The notes beneath the pieces are model-generated. The model ran no database searches, had not been told where the DNA came from, and saw only the letters and a program-made list of their open reading frames with translations. The translations under genes and the position numbers were made by a program. A stretch of DNA of 34,838 nucleotides. Origin: JAKPCT01 sp029553165. GTDB taxonomy: Bacteria; Bacillota; UBA4882; UBA8346. Every line of letters starts with the position of its first letter. The stretch's first letter is position 1. This document shows, one piece after another, positions 31,917-34,838 of the stretch. The stretch lies in assembly GCA_035359995.1 (NCBI GenBank), contig DAORZT010000026.1:1-34838 (forward strand), written 5' to 3'.

Positions 31917-33263
31917 CTATTGTTGGTATGGTGCTAAGACCAAATCTTTATAAACAAACACATTAAATGTAAATCCGGGTCGGATCTGAATCGTTGGTTG
32001 AACGTTTAAATTCCGTTCGGCAATTCTATTTCCAGTTATTATGATTCCCTCTGCGGCACCTTGACCAGCCAAGTCAACGACCCTACTTTGACTCCCGTCA
32101 TATTTATCAGCAGCAACACGAGCACCTGCCGCCATAAAACTGCTCAAGATTATCCCGGCAGCAAGCCTTCCGGTATGGTAATTGACCCTGTCTTTAACGC
32201 CGGCATAACCACTGCCATCGATCCCCGGCATACCCTCCAGATCGATCGAGTATCCATTGGGATAGATCAACCTCGTCCAGACGATCAGGAGCCTGCTCTG
32301 CGCATACATGATCCTGCTATCATAAGTGCCAATCAGCCGTGAACCCTGTGGAATCAATAAGTATTTACCGGTTACAGTATCATAGACATTCTCCCGTACC
32401 TGGGCAACTACATACCCCGGGAGGTCACTGTTAATACCTGTTATCAACAGCGAAGGGATGATTGTCCCTGCTTTAACCTCATACATCGAAACCGGCGCAC
32501 GCAAATCAGAGCGTGAATAGAAAGCAGTACTATGATTTTGTTTCAAAAACTCCTCTTTTCGGGCTTGTCCTTCTAACTCCCGCTTCTCCTGCTCCAGACT
32601 TTGTGTGCTTGAGCTAACAGCAATCTGGTTGTCCACAACCTTCTCTTGTGGTGCTGAATTAGAAGCGGTTCCCGAACCTGCTCCAAAACGAATCGCTCCT
32701 CTGCGGACTTCTTGGCGTTCTTTCTGGGCCAGTGATTGTTGTTGTGATTGACTGGCAATTTGATCACCAGCAGGTGCCGGCGCCGGTATTGAGGCAGGAT
32801 CCGGCTGTACCGGAAACTGATTGGTCCCTTGAGAATACGGCCAGACATCGTTAATTGCCCCATTTGGCGGGACCGGCGGAAATGCAACCGGTTGCTGTTG
32901 TTGGAAATAAGGATTCTGACTGGCGCTGTTCAGCTTTTCCGCATCAGGAGTTTCCGAATCACCATTTTGTTCAACTGTTGCAACCTCCGGTAAAGCCTCA
33001 GTTGTTTCCACCTCAACTGCCGGCTGAGGTTTTGGTTTGGGTTTTGACGGTGAAAACGCCTGCATAATCGCCATTACAATAACCACAGAGCTAACTGTTA
33101 TCAAAGACAGCACCAGACGCCGATTTAACGAAGTCCCTTTTGGAGCAGCCGGTCGAAGTAAACTCTCATCAGAAGAAATACCCATCGGTTCATCTAACGG
33201 CGGTAATTCGTCAAGGCTTGAAGCATCATGGCTCATATTGCCTTTCTTCAAACGATCACTCAT
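31917..33263 (-). CDS. trbI: TrbI (VirB10-like) T4SS core protein, copy 2
   Basis: A 448-residue protein with a cytoplasmic N terminus, a transmembrane helix at about 47-66, and a periplasmic linker rich in Pro, Gln and Ser (KPKPKPQP; FQQQQPVAFPPVPPNG). The conserved VirB10 C-terminal domain contains YEVKAGTIIPSLL and NVYDTVTGKYLLIPQGSR. It pairs with copy 1 over the C-terminal 220 residues only; the linker is different and Pro/Gln-rich instead of Lys/Ser/Glu-rich. AAAGGAG precedes the ATG. Confidence 0.95.
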   Translation of the reverse strand: MSDRLKKGNMSHDASSLDELPPLDEPMGISSDESLLRPAAPKGTSLNRRLVLSLITVSSVVIVMAIMQAFSPSKPKPKPQPAVEVETTEALPEVATVEQNGDSETPDAEKLNSASQNPYFQQQQPVAFPPVPPNGAINDVWPYSQGTNQFPVQPDPASIPAPAPAGDQIASQSQQQSLAQKERQEVRRGAIRFGAGSGTASNSAPQEKVVDNQIAVSSSTQSLEQEKRELEGQARKEEFLKQNHSTAFYSRSDLRAPVSMYEVKAGTIIPSLLITGINSDLPGYVVAQVRENVYDTVTGKYLLIPQGSRLIGTYDSRIMYAQSRLLIVWTRLIYPNGYSIDLEGMPGIDGSGYAGVKDRVNYHTGRLAAGIILSSFMAAGARVAADKYDGSQSRVVDLAGQGAAEGIIITGNRIAERNLNVQPTIQIRPGFTFNVFVYKDLVLAPYQQ

Positions 33264-33276
33264 GATATTTCTCCTT

Positions 33277-34167
33277 TCATTTCAAATTTTTAATGGTAAC
33301 ATTTTTCTTGCCAACACGAAGCACCGCTTCTTTAAAAAGACGATCCACTATATAATAGCCATTTTTGACCCGGTAATTTACGAGTAACAGTTTTTTACCG
33401 TCTTTAATAAACAGTACTGGAGCTTCATCGGCAACCATCGTCTCAGGCATCTTCAGATAGGTTTTTAAACCGTCATCAAAAACCATCGTAGGTTTCCATT
33501 TATAGTTACCACCTAAAATTTTATATTTGAAATTAAGCTCTTCCGGAGATAATTTGCCGGTACCTTCTCCGACAATAATATTTTCTTTATCAAATTTAAA
33601 TTGCTCGGCTTGTTGACGCGCTAAGGCCATCTTCTCATCCTGCGGATAAACCCAGTTAACGATCGGAGTATACCAATTTGAGGCATATACTTCAAGATGA
33701 TAGGCACGACGGTCGGTATTGATGATTAAATTTGTTGATATTCCGCCTCGGAGCGGTTTGATATAGATATGCCATCTCCTATTACTGCCACTGCCCGAGA
33801 CATCTTTATCAACCATCCATCTTACGGTATCGCCGGCACCGATGAAGAGAATCTCTTCTCCGGGTTGTAACTGAATATCCGTTAAACGTTCGGCCTGGCA
33901 ATAAACTTTATAAATCTGATTCGGAATGTAAGTAAAAGCAAAATCAGCTTGTTTGGCAATTGCATCAGGTATATCTTGAGTATTCTTCTTAACATTGTCA
34001 AGTGTTGCATTTTTAGCTTCCCGGTTGCGCTCTCCTGCAAGAGGAGTATCTTCTGTTATTACATTCGTTTCTGGTTCTTTAGTTGTTTCTCCCTCATTAG
34101 TCGCAAAAATCTGTACATTGAACACCAACAAACCAATTAGCAATCCTACAAGTAATTTTTTTCCCAT
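33277..34167 (-). CDS. trbG: TrbG (VirB9-like) T4SS core protein, copy 2
   Basis: A 296-residue secreted protein. The signal peptide ends near residue 22 (QIFA-TNE), followed by an acidic Thr/Glu-rich spacer. The VirB9 body contains PNQIYKVYCQAERLTDIQLQ, IGAGDTVRWMVD and PIVNWVYPQDEK, and the C-terminal domain ends in VLRVGKKNVTIKNLK. It aligns throughout with copy 1. AGGAGG precedes the ATG. No VirB7-like lipoprotein gene lies in the 13-base gap to trbI. Confidence 0.95.
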   Translation of the reverse strand: MGKKLLVGLLIGLLVFNVQIFATNEGETTKEPETNVITEDTPLAGERNREAKNATLDNVKKNTQDIPDAIAKQADFAFTYIPNQIYKVYCQAERLTDIQLQPGEEILFIGAGDTVRWMVDKDVSGSGSNRRWHIYIKPLRGGISTNLIINTDRRAYHLEVYASNWYTPIVNWVYPQDEKMALARQQAEQFKFDKENIIVGEGTGKLSPEELNFKYKILGGNYKWKPTMVFDDGLKTYLKMPETMVADEAPVLFIKDGKKLLLVNYRVKNGYYIVDRLFKEAVLRVGKKNVTIKNLK

Positions 34168-34179
34168 TGAAATAACCTC

Positions 34180-34838
34180 CTACATTTTTTTGGACCAAGA
34201 AAAGTCTGTAATGTATAAACCTAAGGGGTTTACCAGTATTTCCTTATCGGTTTTGGGCGGCTTCAGTTCGATTGTGAAGAAACCTGTCATGATATAAGAA
34301 GTGATCGGTTTTCCATCCGACCCATAAACAACTTCCTGCCATTCAATTTGAAACGTTTTCTTGGTTACCGGTACAATTACTTTAATTGTTACTTGAACCG
34401 TTTCCTTCCCGATACGCGAAAGAGGATCCGCTTGTGTCATAATAGTACTCATTTTATTTGCAGCGGCGGGTCTAAGAAAATCATAGGCCCTTGCCCAGTT
34501 CTGCCTGGCTACTGTCACATCCAGCGGTAACGATCTGCTATTTTGTATAAACTGACCTAAAAAATATTTGATTTCTTTTTCTTGAGGGACATAACGCACT
34601 TGGTAAATCGGACCGACAGTCTTGGCCGCCCCATCCGGACCGAGATGGACAATATACGGAATCACTTTGCTTTTACCGCTTTGATAAATCAATCCAACGG
34701 CTAAAATTATGCAAAGGACCAATAATCCTAAGGCAATAACTCTCCAATTAAAGGCTTGTACCCGGGCTGAGCCAATCCGATTGTCCCATTCCTCTTTAGC
34801 TTTTAAATAAGGTGTCTCAAGATCCTCTTCAGGACGAT
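34180..34838 (-). CDS. trbF: TrbF (VirB8-like) inner-membrane protein, copy 2, 5' end outside window
   Basis: The frame is open to the right edge and begins mid-protein with acidic residues, then KAKEEWDNRIGSARVQAFNW, matching copy 1 exactly at EEWDNRIGSARVQA. A transmembrane helix and the VirB8 periplasmic domain follow (YVPQEKEIKYFL, LGLYITDFSWSKKM at the end). An internal TTG at 34722 lies within the transmembrane segment and is not the start. Alignment with copy 1 suggests only about 20 residues are missing. It is the first visible gene of trb set 2. Confidence 0.93.
   Translation of the reverse strand, partial: RPEEDLETPYLKAKEEWDNRIGSARVQAFNWRVIALGLLVLCIILAVGLIYQSGKSKVIPYIVHLGPDGAAKTVGPIYQVRYVPQEKEIKYFLGQFIQNSRSLPLDVTVARQNWARAYDFLRPAAANKMSTIMTQADPLSRIGKETVQVTIKVIVPVTKKTFQIEWQEVVYGSDGKPITSYIMTGFFTIELKPPKTDKEILVNPLGLYITDFSWSKKM

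Noticed and set aside
34180..34722. A TTG start at 34722 for the right-edge trbF.
   Set aside because: It falls within the transmembrane helix, and the frame continues upstream with residues matching the other TrbF. The true start lies outside the window.
1..34838. CRISPR arrays, tRNA or rRNA genes, insertion sequences, integrase and attachment-site repeats.
   Set aside because: No regularly spaced repeats, cloverleaf-like sequences, transposase or recombinase motifs were seen. The element's ends and integrase, if any, are outside the window.

Overview
All convincing genes lie on the minus strand. The window is part of a large conjugative element (integrative element or plasmid) with a P-type (Trb/VirB-like) type IV secretion system (T4SS). 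Strong AAAGGAGG-type ribosome binding sites, AT-rich accessory genes and NarL/XRE regulators suggest a Bacillota-like host. The VirB8/VirB9/VirB10 equivalents (TrbF, TrbG, TrbI), which in known systems span to an outer membrane, point to a diderm member of that phylum. The taxonomy is an inference; no rRNA or other marker gene is present.

Layout in transcription order, from the right end leftwards: (1) 34838-25391, trb set 2: trbF (5' end outside the window), trbG, trbI, trbC, trbD, trbE, two trbL genes (short, then long with a Gly/Ala-rich tail) and a TraF-like signal peptidase. It has no trbB and no trbJ. (2) 25344-14737, an accessory block of coiled-coil proteins. Three share an N-terminal segment followed by an HExxH zincin-like motif; four share a C-terminal DKEQ-like signature. 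Between them lie a 51-residue protein matching only the first segment of the zincin family, a zinc-ribbon/TPR-like protein, and two genes that look frameshifted. (3) 14605-12770, a VirD4/TraD-type coupling protein, then a strong terminator. (4) 12423-9187, a GNAT acetyltransferase, a histidine-kinase remnant beside a NarL-type response regulator, an XRE regulator and a second NarL-type regulator, with two bidirectional terminators and several inverted repeats. (5) 9009-1, a small XRE-like regulator and trb set 1: trbF, trbG, trbI, trbB, trbC, trbD, trbE and two trbJ-like genes, the last cut by the window edge.

The two trb sets are clear paralogues (TrbE copies share 51 of their first 64 residues) but complementary: only set 1 shows trbB and trbJ, only set 2 shows trbL and traF, and there is one coupling protein. 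They may supply one transfer machine with alternative core parts, or two machines sharing parts. The coiled-coil/zincin block sits between the T4SS genes and the coupling protein, where relaxosome or substrate genes often lie, yet no relaxase is visible. These proteins are the best candidates for an undescribed system: possibly substrates delivered with DNA, or factors protecting the incoming element. That role is inference.
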